Assembly: GCF_039832105.1 (NCBI RefSeq)
Contig: NZ_JBDOHS010000004.1
Span: 62,001 to 126,000 of the forward strand
Source: Dorea_A sp016295505
GTDB taxonomy: Bacteria; Bacillota; Clostridia; Lachnospirales; Lachnospiraceae
DNA: 64,000 bases
Reading direction: 5' to 3'
Shown: positions 43,253 to 51,650 of the stretch, in pieces
Position numbering within the stretch: the stretch's first letter is position 1
How the letters are laid out: the number at the start of each line of letters is the position of its first letter
The notes under the pieces: generated by a model
What the model was told of the DNA's origin: nothing
Seen by the model: the letters and a program-made list of their open reading frames with translations, nothing else
The model's database searches: none
Made by a program: the position numbers and the translations under genes

Positions 43253-45685
43253 ATGGCTGGAAAGTCAAAAAAGCGTAAAACTGCGCGAAAGGCGAAAAAT
43301 AAAACTACGCAGTCAAGTTTTGTAAGAGATGAGATCATTGTCTGGGTGACACTTGCAGTCAGTATTCTGATATTGATCAGTAATTTTGGAATTGGCGGGT
43401 TCGTAGGGGAGACGATCTCGGAAATTCTTCTGAAAATATTTGGATGGATTGCATATGCTGTGCCTTTCCTTTTATTTGGAATGGTTGCATTTCTTATATC
43501 GAATAAAGAAAATGGGATTGCATATATGAAGGTTGCTGCAGGTCTGATATTTACCGTATCAGCAGGGATGCTTCTTCATCTGATCAATGAACTGGGGGGA
43601 CTCATTGGTGAGAAACTGACATCTGTACTGGTACCGGCGATCGGAACCGCAGGAACATATGTTGTAACGATTATACTGATGATTATCTGTATGGTTCTCA
43701 TCACAGGAAAGTCTGCACTTAAGGGTGTCAGGACTGGAAGTGAAAAAGCCTATGACAGGGCCAGAGAAGACGCAAGAAAACGGCGTGAACATGCAGAAGA
43801 AAAGAAAAAACAGAAAGAAGAAAGAATAAAGGAAGAAACCGGACGAACCTCTGATGACAGAGAGGGAAAGGGAAGAAAGAGAAGCGACAGACATGTAGAG
43901 GGCGTGTCGTTTGATACTACGATTGCTAAAAAATCTCCGGAAGTAAAGGAACTTCCTGTTGATCCTAAGGAAGCAAGGGGCCCTGAAAAACCAGATTTTG
44001 TGATTAATCGTGCGGAGCCTTATGAAGAGGGTGAAGTCGAGACGGGGGCACAGGAAGATGTGTCCGGAATGCCGGAAGATGATGTGTCAGATGTTCCAAA
44101 GAAAAAAAGCAGAATGAGCGAAGAAGGAATTGCAGGAGAGGTTGCGAATGTTGCAGCAAGTGTTGCAGCAGAAGCGGCAAAACCGAAAAAACCATATAAA
44201 TTCCCTCCGATATCTCTGTTAAAACGGGGAAAAAGGACTGCCGGAGAATCAGATGCTCATTTACGGGAAACCGCGATGAAGCTTCAGCAGACACTGCAGA
44301 ACTTTGGTGTAAATGTAACAATTACGAATGTCAGCTGTGGACCATCTGTGACACGATATGAGCTTCAGCCGGAGATGGGAGTAAAAGTAAGCAAGATTGT
44401 CGGGCTTGCAGATGATATCAAACTGAACCTTGCGGCTGCGGATATTCGGATCGAAGCACCGATCCCCGGAAAAGCGGCTGTCGGGATTGAAGTGCCGAAT
44501 AAAGAAAATACTGCAGTCAGACTCAGAGATCTTCTGGAAACGAACGAATTTAAAAACAGTACTTCGAAGGTCGCTTTTGCAGTCGGAAAGGATATTGCAG
44601 GCAACACTGTCATTGCAGATATTGCAAAGATGCCGCATCTTCTGATCGCAGGAGCAACAGGTTCCGGAAAATCGGTCTGCATCAATACCCTGATCATGAG
44701 CATATTGTATAAGGCGAGGCCGGAGGAAGTAAAATTGCTCATGATCGATCCGAAAGTAGTAGAATTAAGTGTATATAATGGAATTCCACACCTTATGATC
44801 CCGGTTGTCACAGATCCGAAGAAAGCTGCAGGTGCACTGAACTGGGCAGTTGCAGAGATGACAAGAAGATATAAGGAATTTGCCGACAACCAGGTGCGTG
44901 ATATGAAGGGATATAATGAGAAGATCAGAGGTATGCAGGATGAAAACGGAGATCCGTTAAAACCGATGCCACAGATCGTGGTTATCGTAGATGAGCTTGC
45001 AGATCTGATGATGGTTGCACACGGAGAAGTGGAAGAGGCAATCTGCCGTCTGGCACAGCTTGCCAGAGCAGCGGGAATCCATCTGGTTCTTGCGACTCAG
45101 AGACCGTCTGTAGATGTTATTACGGGTCTGATCAAGGCAAATATGCCATCACGTATTGCATTTTCTGTATCATCAGGAGTCGATTCCAGAACCATCATTG
45201 ATATGAATGGCGCAGAAAAACTTCTCGGTAAGGGAGATATGCTCTTTTATCCGGCCGGTTATCAGAAGCCTGCACGCGTGCAGGGATCTTTTGTGACGGA
45301 TTCTGAAGTACAGGAGGTCGTTGACTACCTGATAAAGCAAAATGGAGATGCTACATATAATGATGAAGTGGTGCAGCAAGTAAATACGTGTCAGAGTGGA
45401 GGTCTTACTTCTGCTTCGGCCTCAGAAGATGATGGAAGAGATGTATATTTTACAGAAGCCGGAAGACTGATCATTGAAAAAGAGAAAGCATCGATCGGAA
45501 TGCTTCAGAGAGCGTTCAAGATAGGATTTAACAGAGCGGCTAGGATTATGGATCAGCTGTTTGAGGCGGGAGTTGTCGGACCGGAAGAGGGTACAAAACC
45601 AAGAAAAGTACTGATGACTTCTGAAGAATTTGAACAGTATACGAATCAGCAATCAGGCAGGAGGAACTCGGAAGATGAAATGTAG
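43253..45685 (+). CDS. ftsK: DNA translocase FtsK/SpoIIIE
   Basis: An 810-residue membrane-anchored DNA pump. Four hydrophobic segments lie between residues about 25 and 155 (VWVTLAVSILILISNFGIGG first, YVVTIILMIICMVLITG last). A long charged linker (160-320) follows, then the FtsK alpha/beta motor with Walker A LIAGATGSGKSVCINTLI and Walker B QIVVIVDELADLMMV. The C-terminal gamma winged helix (EKEKASIGMLQRAFKIGFNRAARIMDQL) reads orienting DNA sequences. It moves chromosomes at division and into the forespore. GGGGGAG precedes the ATG. Confidence 0.96.
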   Translation: MAGKSKKRKTARKAKNKTTQSSFVRDEIIVWVTLAVSILILISNFGIGGFVGETISEILLKIFGWIAYAVPFLLFGMVAFLISNKENGIAYMKVAAGLIFTVSAGMLLHLINELGGLIGEKLTSVLVPAIGTAGTYVVTIILMIICMVLITGKSALKGVRTGSEKAYDRAREDARKRREHAEEKKKQKEERIKEETGRTSDDREGKGRKRSDRHVEGVSFDTTIAKKSPEVKELPVDPKEARGPEKPDFVINRAEPYEEGEVETGAQEDVSGMPEDDVSDVPKKKSRMSEEGIAGEVANVAASVAAEAAKPKKPYKFPPISLLKRGKRTAGESDAHLRETAMKLQQTLQNFGVNVTITNVSCGPSVTRYELQPEMGVKVSKIVGLADDIKLNLAAADIRIEAPIPGKAAVGIEVPNKENTAVRLRDLLETNEFKNSTSKVAFAVGKDIAGNTVIADIAKMPHLLIAGATGSGKSVCINTLIMSILYKARPEEVKLLMIDPKVVELSVYNGIPHLMIPVVTDPKKAAGALNWAVAEMTRRYKEFADNQVRDMKGYNEKIRGMQDENGDPLKPMPQIVVIVDELADLMMVAHGEVEEAICRLAQLARAAGIHLVLATQRPSVDVITGLIKANMPSRIAFSVSSGVDSRTIIDMNGAEKLLGKGDMLFYPAGYQKPARVQGSFVTDSEVQEVVDYLIKQNGDATYNDEVVQQVNTCQSGGLTSASASEDDGRDVYFTEAGRLIIEKEKASIGMLQRAFKIGFNRAARIMDQLFEAGVVGPEEGTKPRKVLMTSEEFEQYTNQQSGRRNSEDEM

Positions 45686-46922
45686 GTACTGTGGACGCAT
45701 AATACCTGAGGGAAAATTATATTGCAGCCATTGCGGAAAAGAAGTCTGTATTGTTCCTGACTACAATCCGCTGGACGATATGCTGACGGCGCAGATCAAG
45801 GGCGCTATCACCGGAGATAACAGTTACGATGCGGAAGAAATCTATGATTCCATCAGAAATACCGGTGATTTCCATAAAAATGACAACAGGAGAACAACCG
45901 GAAGAACTACTTCCAGAACAACCGGCAGGACTGCCACCAGGACAACCGGCAGACAGATGTCCGAACGGGAAAGACGAAGAAGACAGGCAGAGCGTAGAAA
46001 AGCGATCAGACGCAGAAAAAGAAAGCGTGCTCTTCTGATTATTGGCGGTCTGCTTCTGATCATCCTGATTGTAGGGATTGCAGCATATCAGACTTCCTAT
46101 ATTGGAATGATCAATAAAGGAAATAAAAATCTGAATAATAAAGACTATAACCTTGCAGAATCTTATTTTGAAAAGGCATTATCCAAGGATGAAAAAAGAG
46201 CGGATGCATATATCGGACTGTCAAAGGTATATCTTGCGCAGAAGAATGAAGATAAGGCAGAAAGCGTTTTCCTGAATGCAATCGATAAGCAGAAAGATAA
46301 TGTTGATCTGTATGATGCATGTATTCAATATTACATGGACACGGATCAGAAAGAGGAGATTCCGCTTCTCCTTGAAGATGCCAAGGACAGTGTAGTTGAT
46401 GCATTATCGGAATATGTGATCAGCAAACCAAAATTCAGCCTTGATTCAGAAGAGGTATATGATGATGTACAGGAACTGACACTGACTGCAAAGGAAGGTT
46501 ATACGATCTATTACACGACAGATGAGAAGGATCCGACTACGAACAGTGAAAAGTATTCTTCTCCGATCCAGATAAAAGAGGGAGAAACAGTCATCATTGC
46601 AATTGCAGTCAACAAGGATGGAATTCCAAGTCTTCCGTCAAAGAAGACATATACCGTGGAGCTTCCTGTTGAAGACGCTCCGGCAGTTTCACCTTCCACA
46701 GGACAATATGAATCTGCGATGCAGATTGAGATAAAAGTTCCGGACGGATACGAAGCATATTATACAATGGACAAGAGTGATCCGACAACTGCGTCAACCA
46801 AGTATACCGGCCCGATTCCAATGCCGGAAGGAGAGACAATATTTAAAGCAATTCTTGTCAATGCAAAGGGACGCACCAGTGATATCACAACAAGAAATTA
46901 CGTATATAATAGTGGTAATTAG
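45675..46922 (+). CDS. Zinc-ribbon, single-pass membrane protein with TPR and two chitobiase/HEX C-terminal-like repeats
   Basis: The start at ATG 45675 overlaps the end of ftsK by 11 bases, with CAGGAGG inside ftsK. The 415 residues begin with a zinc ribbon (MKCRYCGRIIPEGKLYCSHCG), then an Arg/Thr-rich tract with 8-residue repeats (45891-45962). One membrane helix lies near 117-135 (LLIIGGLLLIILIVGIAAYQ), followed by a TPR-like pair (about 150-225). Two immunoglobulin-like repeats of the CHB_HEX_C_1 kind follow (EGYTIYYTTDEKDPTT and DGYEAYYTMDKSDPTT). The outer part probably faces the cell wall. Function unknown. Confidence 0.8.
   Translation: MKCRYCGRIIPEGKLYCSHCGKEVCIVPDYNPLDDMLTAQIKGAITGDNSYDAEEIYDSIRNTGDFHKNDNRRTTGRTTSRTTGRTATRTTGRQMSERERRRRQAERRKAIRRRKRKRALLIIGGLLLIILIVGIAAYQTSYIGMINKGNKNLNNKDYNLAESYFEKALSKDEKRADAYIGLSKVYLAQKNEDKAESVFLNAIDKQKDNVDLYDACIQYYMDTDQKEEIPLLLEDAKDSVVDALSEYVISKPKFSLDSEEVYDDVQELTLTAKEGYTIYYTTDEKDPTTNSEKYSSPIQIKEGETVIIAIAVNKDGIPSLPSKKTYTVELPVEDAPAVSPSTGQYESAMQIEIKVPDGYEAYYTMDKSDPTTASTKYTGPIPMPEGETIFKAILVNAKGRTSDITTRNYVYNSGN
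45891..45962 (+). repeat. Three tandem 24-base units inside a gene
   Basis: Units begin at 45891, 45915 and 45939 with the shared core ACAACCGG. They encode RTTGRTTS, RTTGRTAT and RTTGRQMS in the basic cytosolic linker of the zinc-ribbon protein. Copy number may vary between strains. Confidence 0.85.
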
Positions 46923-46925
46923 TGG

Positions 46926-46956
46926 AAGGCTACTGTAATAAGCAGTAGCCTTTTTT
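46926..46956 (+). terminator. Terminator after the zinc-ribbon gene
   Basis: AAGGCTACTG pairs with CAGTAGCCTT around a 7-base loop, followed by six T. Confidence 0.9.
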
Positions 46957-46992
46957 GTATTTAAAAAAATACAATTTTCTTCGGGATATATA

Positions 46993-47021
46993 TTGCGTTA
47001 ATAATTTAACGGAGTTATAAT
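46993..47021 (+). promoter_or_regulatory. Promoter of the iron alcohol dehydrogenase gene
   Basis: TTGCGT (46993-46998), a 17-base spacer and perfect TATAAT (47016-47021). The spacer contains a Rex-like operator and a second one lies just downstream, so this promoter seems built for redox repression. Confidence 0.7.
46995..47012. promoter_or_regulatory. Rex operator candidate 1
   Basis: The core CGTTAA-TAAT-TTAACG (46996-47011) is a perfect inverted repeat. Against the Rex consensus TTGTTAA-N4-TTAACAA it matches 10 of 14 fixed positions. It lies inside the promoter spacer. Confidence 0.7.
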
Positions 47022-47022
47022 A

Positions 47023-47040
47023 TTGACAAACATTTAACAA
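47023..47040. promoter_or_regulatory. Rex operator candidate 2
   Basis: TTGACAAACATTTAACAA matches the Rex consensus at 12 of 14 fixed positions. It starts two bases after the -10, where bound repressor would cover the transcription start. Confidence 0.7.
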
Positions 47041-47070
47041 AACATCATTTTAAAAAGGAGAGATTGTACA

Positions 47071-48252
47071 ATGGCAAGATTTACTTTACCAAGAGATGTG
47101 TATCACGGAAAAGGATGCCTGGAGGAGCTGAAGAATTTAAAAGGAAAAAAGGCAATCCTTGTTGTCGGCGGTGGTTCTATGAAGCGTCAGGGATTTCTGG
47201 ACCGGGCTGTTGGTTATCTGAAGGAAGGCGGAATGGAAGTTGAATTGTTCGAAGGTGTAGAACCAGATCCATCTGTTGAGACTGTTATGAAAGGTGCAGA
47301 AGCAATGCGCGCATTTGAACCGGACTGGATCGTTGCAATGGGTGGAGGATCTCCAATTGACGCTGCAAAAGCAATGTGGGCGTTCTATGAATATCCGGAT
47401 ACCACATTTGAAGATCTGTGTATTCCGTTTAATTTCCCGGAATTAAGACAGAAAGCAAGATTTGCGGCAATTCCTTCTACATCCGGAACTGCAACAGAAG
47501 TGACCGCATTTTCAGTTATCACAAACTATCAGACAGGTGTAAAATATCCGCTTGCTGACTTTAATATCACACCGGATGTTGCCATTGTAGATCCTGATCT
47601 TGTCATGGGTCTTCCTGCAAAACAGGTTGCCTATACGGGTATGGATGCACTTACACACGCGATTGAGGCTTATGTATCTACATTAAATTGTCCATTTACA
47701 GATCCACTGGCACTGCAGGCAATTGAAATGGTACTTGATTATCTTCCGGCTTCTTATAATGGCAATATGGAAGCCAGAGAGCAGATGCATTATGCACAGT
47801 GTCTGGCAGGAATGGCATTCTCCAATGCACTGCTTGGTATCGTACATTCTATGGCACATAAGACAGGAGCAGCATTCTCTACCGGACATATTCCTCATGG
47901 ATGTGCCAATGCAATCTACCTTCCATATGTAATCAAATATAATGCAAAGGATCCGGTTGCCGCATCACGTTATGCTGAGATTGCACGCAGAATGGGACTT
48001 GCAGGAACGTCAGAAAAAGCTTTGATCAACAGTCTGTGTGAGAAGATCGATGAATTCAATGTAAAATTAAATATTCCAAAAACATTGAAAGACTTTGGTA
48101 TTAATGAAGACGAGTTCAAAGAAAAACTTGATAAGATCGCAGAACTGGCAGTTGGTGATGCATGTACAGGATCCAATCCAAGAACAATTGATCCGGAGGC
48201 AATGGCAAAATTATTTACATGTACTTATTACGGAACAGAGGTTGATTTCTAG
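47071..48252 (+). CDS. Iron-containing alcohol dehydrogenase
   Basis: A 393-residue type III alcohol dehydrogenase. NAD(P) binding is seen in GGGSMKRQGFLD and AMGGGSPIDAAKAMW. Metal ligands fit the family in GMDALTHAIEAYVS, IVHSMAHKTGA and HIPHGCANAIYLP, with an Asp near DFNITPD. Such enzymes reduce acetaldehyde, butyraldehyde or similar aldehydes while regenerating NAD+. AAAGGAG stands 10 bases before the ATG. The substrate chain length cannot be read from sequence. The Rex sites ahead suggest a role in disposing of NADH. Confidence 0.93.
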   Translation: MARFTLPRDVYHGKGCLEELKNLKGKKAILVVGGGSMKRQGFLDRAVGYLKEGGMEVELFEGVEPDPSVETVMKGAEAMRAFEPDWIVAMGGGSPIDAAKAMWAFYEYPDTTFEDLCIPFNFPELRQKARFAAIPSTSGTATEVTAFSVITNYQTGVKYPLADFNITPDVAIVDPDLVMGLPAKQVAYTGMDALTHAIEAYVSTLNCPFTDPLALQAIEMVLDYLPASYNGNMEAREQMHYAQCLAGMAFSNALLGIVHSMAHKTGAAFSTGHIPHGCANAIYLPYVIKYNAKDPVAASRYAEIARRMGLAGTSEKALINSLCEKIDEFNVKLNIPKTLKDFGINEDEFKEKLDKIAELAVGDACTGSNPRTIDPEAMAKLFTCTYYGTEVDF

Positions 48253-48265
48253 AGGATTCAGATAT

Positions 48266-48302
48266 GAAAAAAAGCAGGTGTTTCATGGCATCTGCTTTTT
48301 TG
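48266..48302 (+). terminator. Terminator after the alcohol dehydrogenase gene
   Basis: AAAAAGCAGGTG pairs with CATCTGCTTTTT (one G-U pair) and the T run follows directly. Confidence 0.85.
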
Positions 48303-48332
48303 TGAAATCTTTTTTAGAAAAAATTTTCAATA

Positions 48333-48350
48333 TTGACAATAAAATAACGA
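48333..48350. promoter_or_regulatory. Weak Rex operator candidate ahead of nfnAB
   Basis: TTGACAATAAAATAACGA matches the Rex consensus at 10 of 14 fixed positions. It lies just upstream of the nfnAB -35 box and has less symmetry than the two sites before the alcohol dehydrogenase. Confidence 0.4.
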
Positions 48351-48357
48351 TAATCAC

Positions 48358-48386
48358 TTGCGAAAATCCTGCAGGGGTATTATTAT
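48358..48386 (+). promoter_or_regulatory. Promoter of nfnAB
   Basis: TTGCGA (48358-48363), a 17-base spacer and TATTAT (48381-48386), about 30 bases before the start of nfnA. Confidence 0.55.
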
Positions 48387-48418
48387 AGAATTAATATCGC
48401 AAAATAGGAGGAAATAAG

Positions 48419-49306
48419 ATGTATAAGATATTAAGAGCAGAACAATTGACTGCTAACATCTTTCTTATGGATGTAGAAGCTCCTCGTGTAGCAAAGCATT
48501 GTGAGCCTGGACAGTTCGTAATCGTTAAGATGGATGAAAAAGGGGAAAGAATCCCGCTTACGATCTGTGACTATGACAGAGAAGCTGGAACGATCACAAT
48601 CATATTCCAGCCGGTAGGTGCATCTACCATGAAGATGAAAGAATTAAAGGCAGGAGATTATTTCCGTGATTTCACAGGACCACTGGGAAATGCTTCTGAA
48701 CTGATCGAAGAAGACATTGAAGAACTGAAAAAGAAAAAGATTCTCTTTGTCGGCGGCGGTGTAGGTGCGGCTCCGGTATACCCACAGGTAAAATGGATGC
48801 ATGAACATGGAGTAGATGTAGATGTCATCATTGGATCTAAGACGAAAGATCTCCTGATTCTTGAAAAAGAGATGGAAGCTGTTTCTGGTAATTATTATCC
48901 TTGTACAGATGACGGATCATATGGACATGCCGGTATGGTTACAACCATGATTGAAGAGCTGGTTGAAAAAGGCAATAAATATGATATCTGTGTAGCAATC
49001 GGACCTATGATCATGATGAAATTCGTATGTCTTCTCACAAAGAAGCTTGAGATTCCAACGATCGTCAGCATGAACCCGATCATGGTGGATGGAACCGGAA
49101 TGTGCGGTGCATGTCGTCTGCATGTTGGAGATGAGATCAAGTTTGCCTGTGTAGACGGACCGGAATTCGATGGACACCTTGTCAATTTCGATGAGGCAAT
49201 GAAGAGACAGCAGATGTATAAGACACAGGAAGGACGTGCTGTTCTGAAATTACAAGAAGGCGACACCCATCATGGTGGATGCGGACATTGCGGAGGTGAC
49301 GAGTAA
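48419..49306 (+). CDS. nfnA: NADH-dependent ferredoxin:NADP+ oxidoreductase, small subunit
   Basis: A 295-residue FAD/NAD-binding protein of the ferredoxin reductase-like family. The FAD site is in GERIPLTICDYDREAG, NAD binding in ILFVGGGVGAAPVYPQ, and a C-terminal [2Fe-2S] cysteine set in GTGMCGACRLHVGDEIKFACVDG. A histidine/glycine tail (HHGGCGHCGGDE) follows. It pairs with the next gene, overlapping by one base, to form NfnAB, the bifurcating complex that links NADPH, NADH and ferredoxin. AGGAGG precedes the ATG. Confidence 0.93.
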   Translation: MYKILRAEQLTANIFLMDVEAPRVAKHCEPGQFVIVKMDEKGERIPLTICDYDREAGTITIIFQPVGASTMKMKELKAGDYFRDFTGPLGNASELIEEDIEELKKKKILFVGGGVGAAPVYPQVKWMHEHGVDVDVIIGSKTKDLLILEKEMEAVSGNYYPCTDDGSYGHAGMVTTMIEELVEKGNKYDICVAIGPMIMMKFVCLLTKKLEIPTIVSMNPIMVDGTGMCGACRLHVGDEIKFACVDGPEFDGHLVNFDEAMKRQQMYKTQEGRAVLKLQEGDTHHGGCGHCGGDE

Positions 49307-50694
49307 TGGCAGACGTATTAAAAAGAGTACCTGTTAGAGAACAGGATCCAAAGGTCAGAGCAACAAACTTTGAAGAAGTATGCTATGGATATAACAAAGA
49401 GGAAGCAATGGATGAGGCAACGCGCTGCCTGAACTGTAAAAATGCAAAATGTATCCAGGGATGTCCTGTATCCATTAATATTCCGGGATTTATTTCAAAA
49501 GTGAAAGATGGAGATATCGAAGGTGCATATCAGGTAATCGGTGAATCTTCCGCACTTCCGGCTATCTGCGGACGTGTATGTCCACAGGAATCCCAGTGCG
49601 AGAGCAAGTGTATCCGCGGTATCAAGGGTGAACCGGTATCCATCGGAAAGCTGGAAAGATTTGTAGCAGATTATGCTCTTGAAAATGATATTAAGCCTGC
49701 AAAAGCAGAAAAAACCAACGGTCATAAGGTGGCAGTGATTGGTTCCGGACCGTCAGGACTTACCTGTGCAGGTGATCTGGCAAAACTTGGGTATGAAGTG
49801 ACTGTTTTCGAAGCATTGCATGAACTGGGCGGAGTATTGGTATATGGTATTCCTGAGTTCCGTCTTCCAAAACAGAAAGTCGTTAAGAAAGAGATTGAAA
49901 AAGTAAAAGAGCTTGGCGTTAAATTTGAGACTAACGTAGTAATCGGAAAGTCTACAACGATCGATCAGCTGATGGAAGAAGAAGATTTTGAAGCTGTATT
50001 CATCGGTTCCGGTGCAGGTCTTCCAATGTTCATGGGTATTCCGGGTGAGACCGCGAACGGTGTATTCTCTGCAAATGAATACCTGACAAGAAGTAATCTG
50101 ATGAAGGCTTTTGATGACTCTTATGATACACCGATCGCAGCAGGCAAGAAGGTTGCTGTCGTTGGTGGAGGTAACGTAGCAATGGATGCTGCAAGAACAG
50201 CTCTTCGTCTTGGCGCAGAGGTACATATCGTATACCGTCGTAGTGAAGCAGAGCTTCCGGCCAGAGTAGAAGAAGTACATCATGCAAAGGAAGAAGGTGT
50301 AATCTTTGATCTTCTGACCAATCCAAAGGAAATTCTTGTGGATGAGAATGGTTGGGTAAAAGGCATGAAAGTCATCAAGATGGAACTTGGCGAGCCTGAT
50401 GCTTCCGGAAGAAGACGCCCGGTAGAAATTGCAGGATCTGAATATGAGATCGAAGTTGATACCGTTATCATGTCTCTCGGAACTTCTCCGAACCCGTTGA
50501 TTTCTTCTACAACCAAGGGTCTGGAAGTAAATAAGAGAAAATGTATCGTAGCGGAAGAATCCAATGGACAGACCTCCAAGGCATGTGTATTTGCAGGTGG
50601 TGATGCTGTTACCGGTGCAGCTACTGTAATCCTTGCCATGGGTGCAGGAAAAGCCGGTGCAAAAGGAATTCATGAACTGTTATCCGCAAAATAG
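49306..50694 (+). CDS. nfnB: NADH-dependent ferredoxin:NADP+ oxidoreductase, large subunit (GltA-like)
   Basis: A 462-residue flavoprotein with an N-terminal ferredoxin-like cysteine domain (RCLNCKNAKCIQGCPVSINIPG, later GRVCPQESQCESKC) for [4Fe-4S] clusters. FAD and NADP Rossmann motifs follow (VIGSGPSGLTCAGDLAKLGY and VAVVGGGNVAMDAARTALRLG). It is often annotated as the glutamate synthase small subunit. Its place directly after nfnA, with a TAATG overlap, and no large glutamate synthase subunit nearby, supports NfnB. The complex runs electron bifurcation in fermenting anaerobes. Confidence 0.93.
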   Translation: MADVLKRVPVREQDPKVRATNFEEVCYGYNKEEAMDEATRCLNCKNAKCIQGCPVSINIPGFISKVKDGDIEGAYQVIGESSALPAICGRVCPQESQCESKCIRGIKGEPVSIGKLERFVADYALENDIKPAKAEKTNGHKVAVIGSGPSGLTCAGDLAKLGYEVTVFEALHELGGVLVYGIPEFRLPKQKVVKKEIEKVKELGVKFETNVVIGKSTTIDQLMEEEDFEAVFIGSGAGLPMFMGIPGETANGVFSANEYLTRSNLMKAFDDSYDTPIAAGKKVAVVGGGNVAMDAARTALRLGAEVHIVYRRSEAELPARVEEVHHAKEEGVIFDLLTNPKEILVDENGWVKGMKVIKMELGEPDASGRRRPVEIAGSEYEIEVDTVIMSLGTSPNPLISSTTKGLEVNKRKCIVAEESNGQTSKACVFAGGDAVTGAATVILAMGAGKAGAKGIHELLSAK

Positions 50695-50717
50695 TAACGT
50701 GATATCATAAAGTATAT

Positions 50718-50767
50718 AAAGTCCCTGTTCTGTAGATACTGATTATCTATGATACAGGGACTTTTTC
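50718..50767 (+). terminator. Terminator after nfnB
   Basis: AAAGTCCCTGT pairs with ACAGGGACTTT. A second AGATA/TATCT pairing lies inside the loop, and the run of T continues. Confidence 0.88.
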
Positions 50768-50775
50768 TGTACCAA

Positions 50776-50804
50776 TTGGAATAGATATGGTATGATTATA
50801 TATA
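50776..50804 (+). promoter_or_regulatory. Possible promoter of the ZIP gene
   Basis: TTGGAA (50776-50781), a 17-base spacer and TATATA (50799-50804); an alternative TATAAT starts at 50801. Confidence 0.45.
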
Positions 50805-50828
50805 ATGTTTTGAAAAGAGAGAGGTATT

Positions 50829-51602
50829 ATGACAATATTTACAGGTTTAATCATCCCATTTATCGGCACCACACTTGGAGCCGCATGTGTATTATTTATG
50901 AAAAATGAGTTATTGCCGATAATTCAGAAGTCACTTCTCGGATTTGCCGCAGGTGTCATGGTCGCTGCTTCCGTGTGGTCACTTCTGATCCCTGCCATGG
51001 AGATGTCAGAAGCGATGGGAAAGCTTGCATTCATTCCTGCCGCATCCGGTTTCCTTCTGGGTATCATATTTTTGTTAGCCCTTGATCGTCTGATCCCACA
51101 TCTTCATCTGGGCTGTGACGAGGCAGAAGGAGCAAAATGTTCCCTGAAAAAATCTACGATGCTGATTCTGGCAGTCACGATCCATAATATACCGGAAGGC
51201 ATATCCAGTGGAGCCGTGTTTGCAGGATTGCTTACAGATAATGCCAATGTTACACTGGCAGGTGCTTTTGCACTGTCTATCGGAATTGCGATTCAGAATC
51301 TTCCGGAAGGATTTATTGTATCACTTCCGATTCGAAGTGAGAGAGGACGGGGAAAAGCATTTATGTCCGGAATGATGTCCGGAATCGTAGAACCAATTGC
51401 CGGAGGAATCACCGTACTCCTTGCCGCATACATTACACCTGCACTTCCTTATCTTCTGGCGTTTGCCGCCGGAGCCATGATCTACGTAGTCGTGGAGGAA
51501 TTAATTCCTGAGTCCGCGGAAGGTGAACACAGCAATATCGGAACGATAGGATTTGCCATCGGTTTTGTGATCATGATGATTCTGGATGTAGCGCTGGGAT
51601 AA
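50829..51602 (+). CDS. ZIP-family metal transporter
   Basis: A 257-residue protein with about eight membrane helices. The metal-binding helices are clear: AVTIHNIPEGISSGAVFAG (near residue 120) and GIAIQNLPEGFIVSLPI (near 155), and the later VEELIPESAEGEH fits the same path. The family imports zinc, iron or manganese into the cytosol. The short loop between helices 3 and 4, LHLGCDEAEGAKC, carries one His and two Cys. Ribosome site AGAGAGG. It appears as a single gene. Confidence 0.93.
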   Translation: MTIFTGLIIPFIGTTLGAACVLFMKNELLPIIQKSLLGFAAGVMVAASVWSLLIPAMEMSEAMGKLAFIPAASGFLLGIIFLLALDRLIPHLHLGCDEAEGAKCSLKKSTMLILAVTIHNIPEGISSGAVFAGLLTDNANVTLAGAFALSIGIAIQNLPEGFIVSLPIRSERGRGKAFMSGMMSGIVEPIAGGITVLLAAYITPALPYLLAFAAGAMIYVVVEELIPESAEGEHSNIGTIGFAIGFVIMMILDVALG

Positions 51603-51650
51603 TCTCGTAACGAGAATTTACTAATAATCAGAAGGGATACATGAAAAAGT

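Noticed and set aside
45891..45962. CRISPR-like repeats
   Set aside because: The units are directly tandem, in frame and inside a gene; there are no spacers.
49753..50673. 306-codon frame antisense to nfnB
   Set aside because: Shadow of a clear gene; no promoter or ribosome site on that strand.
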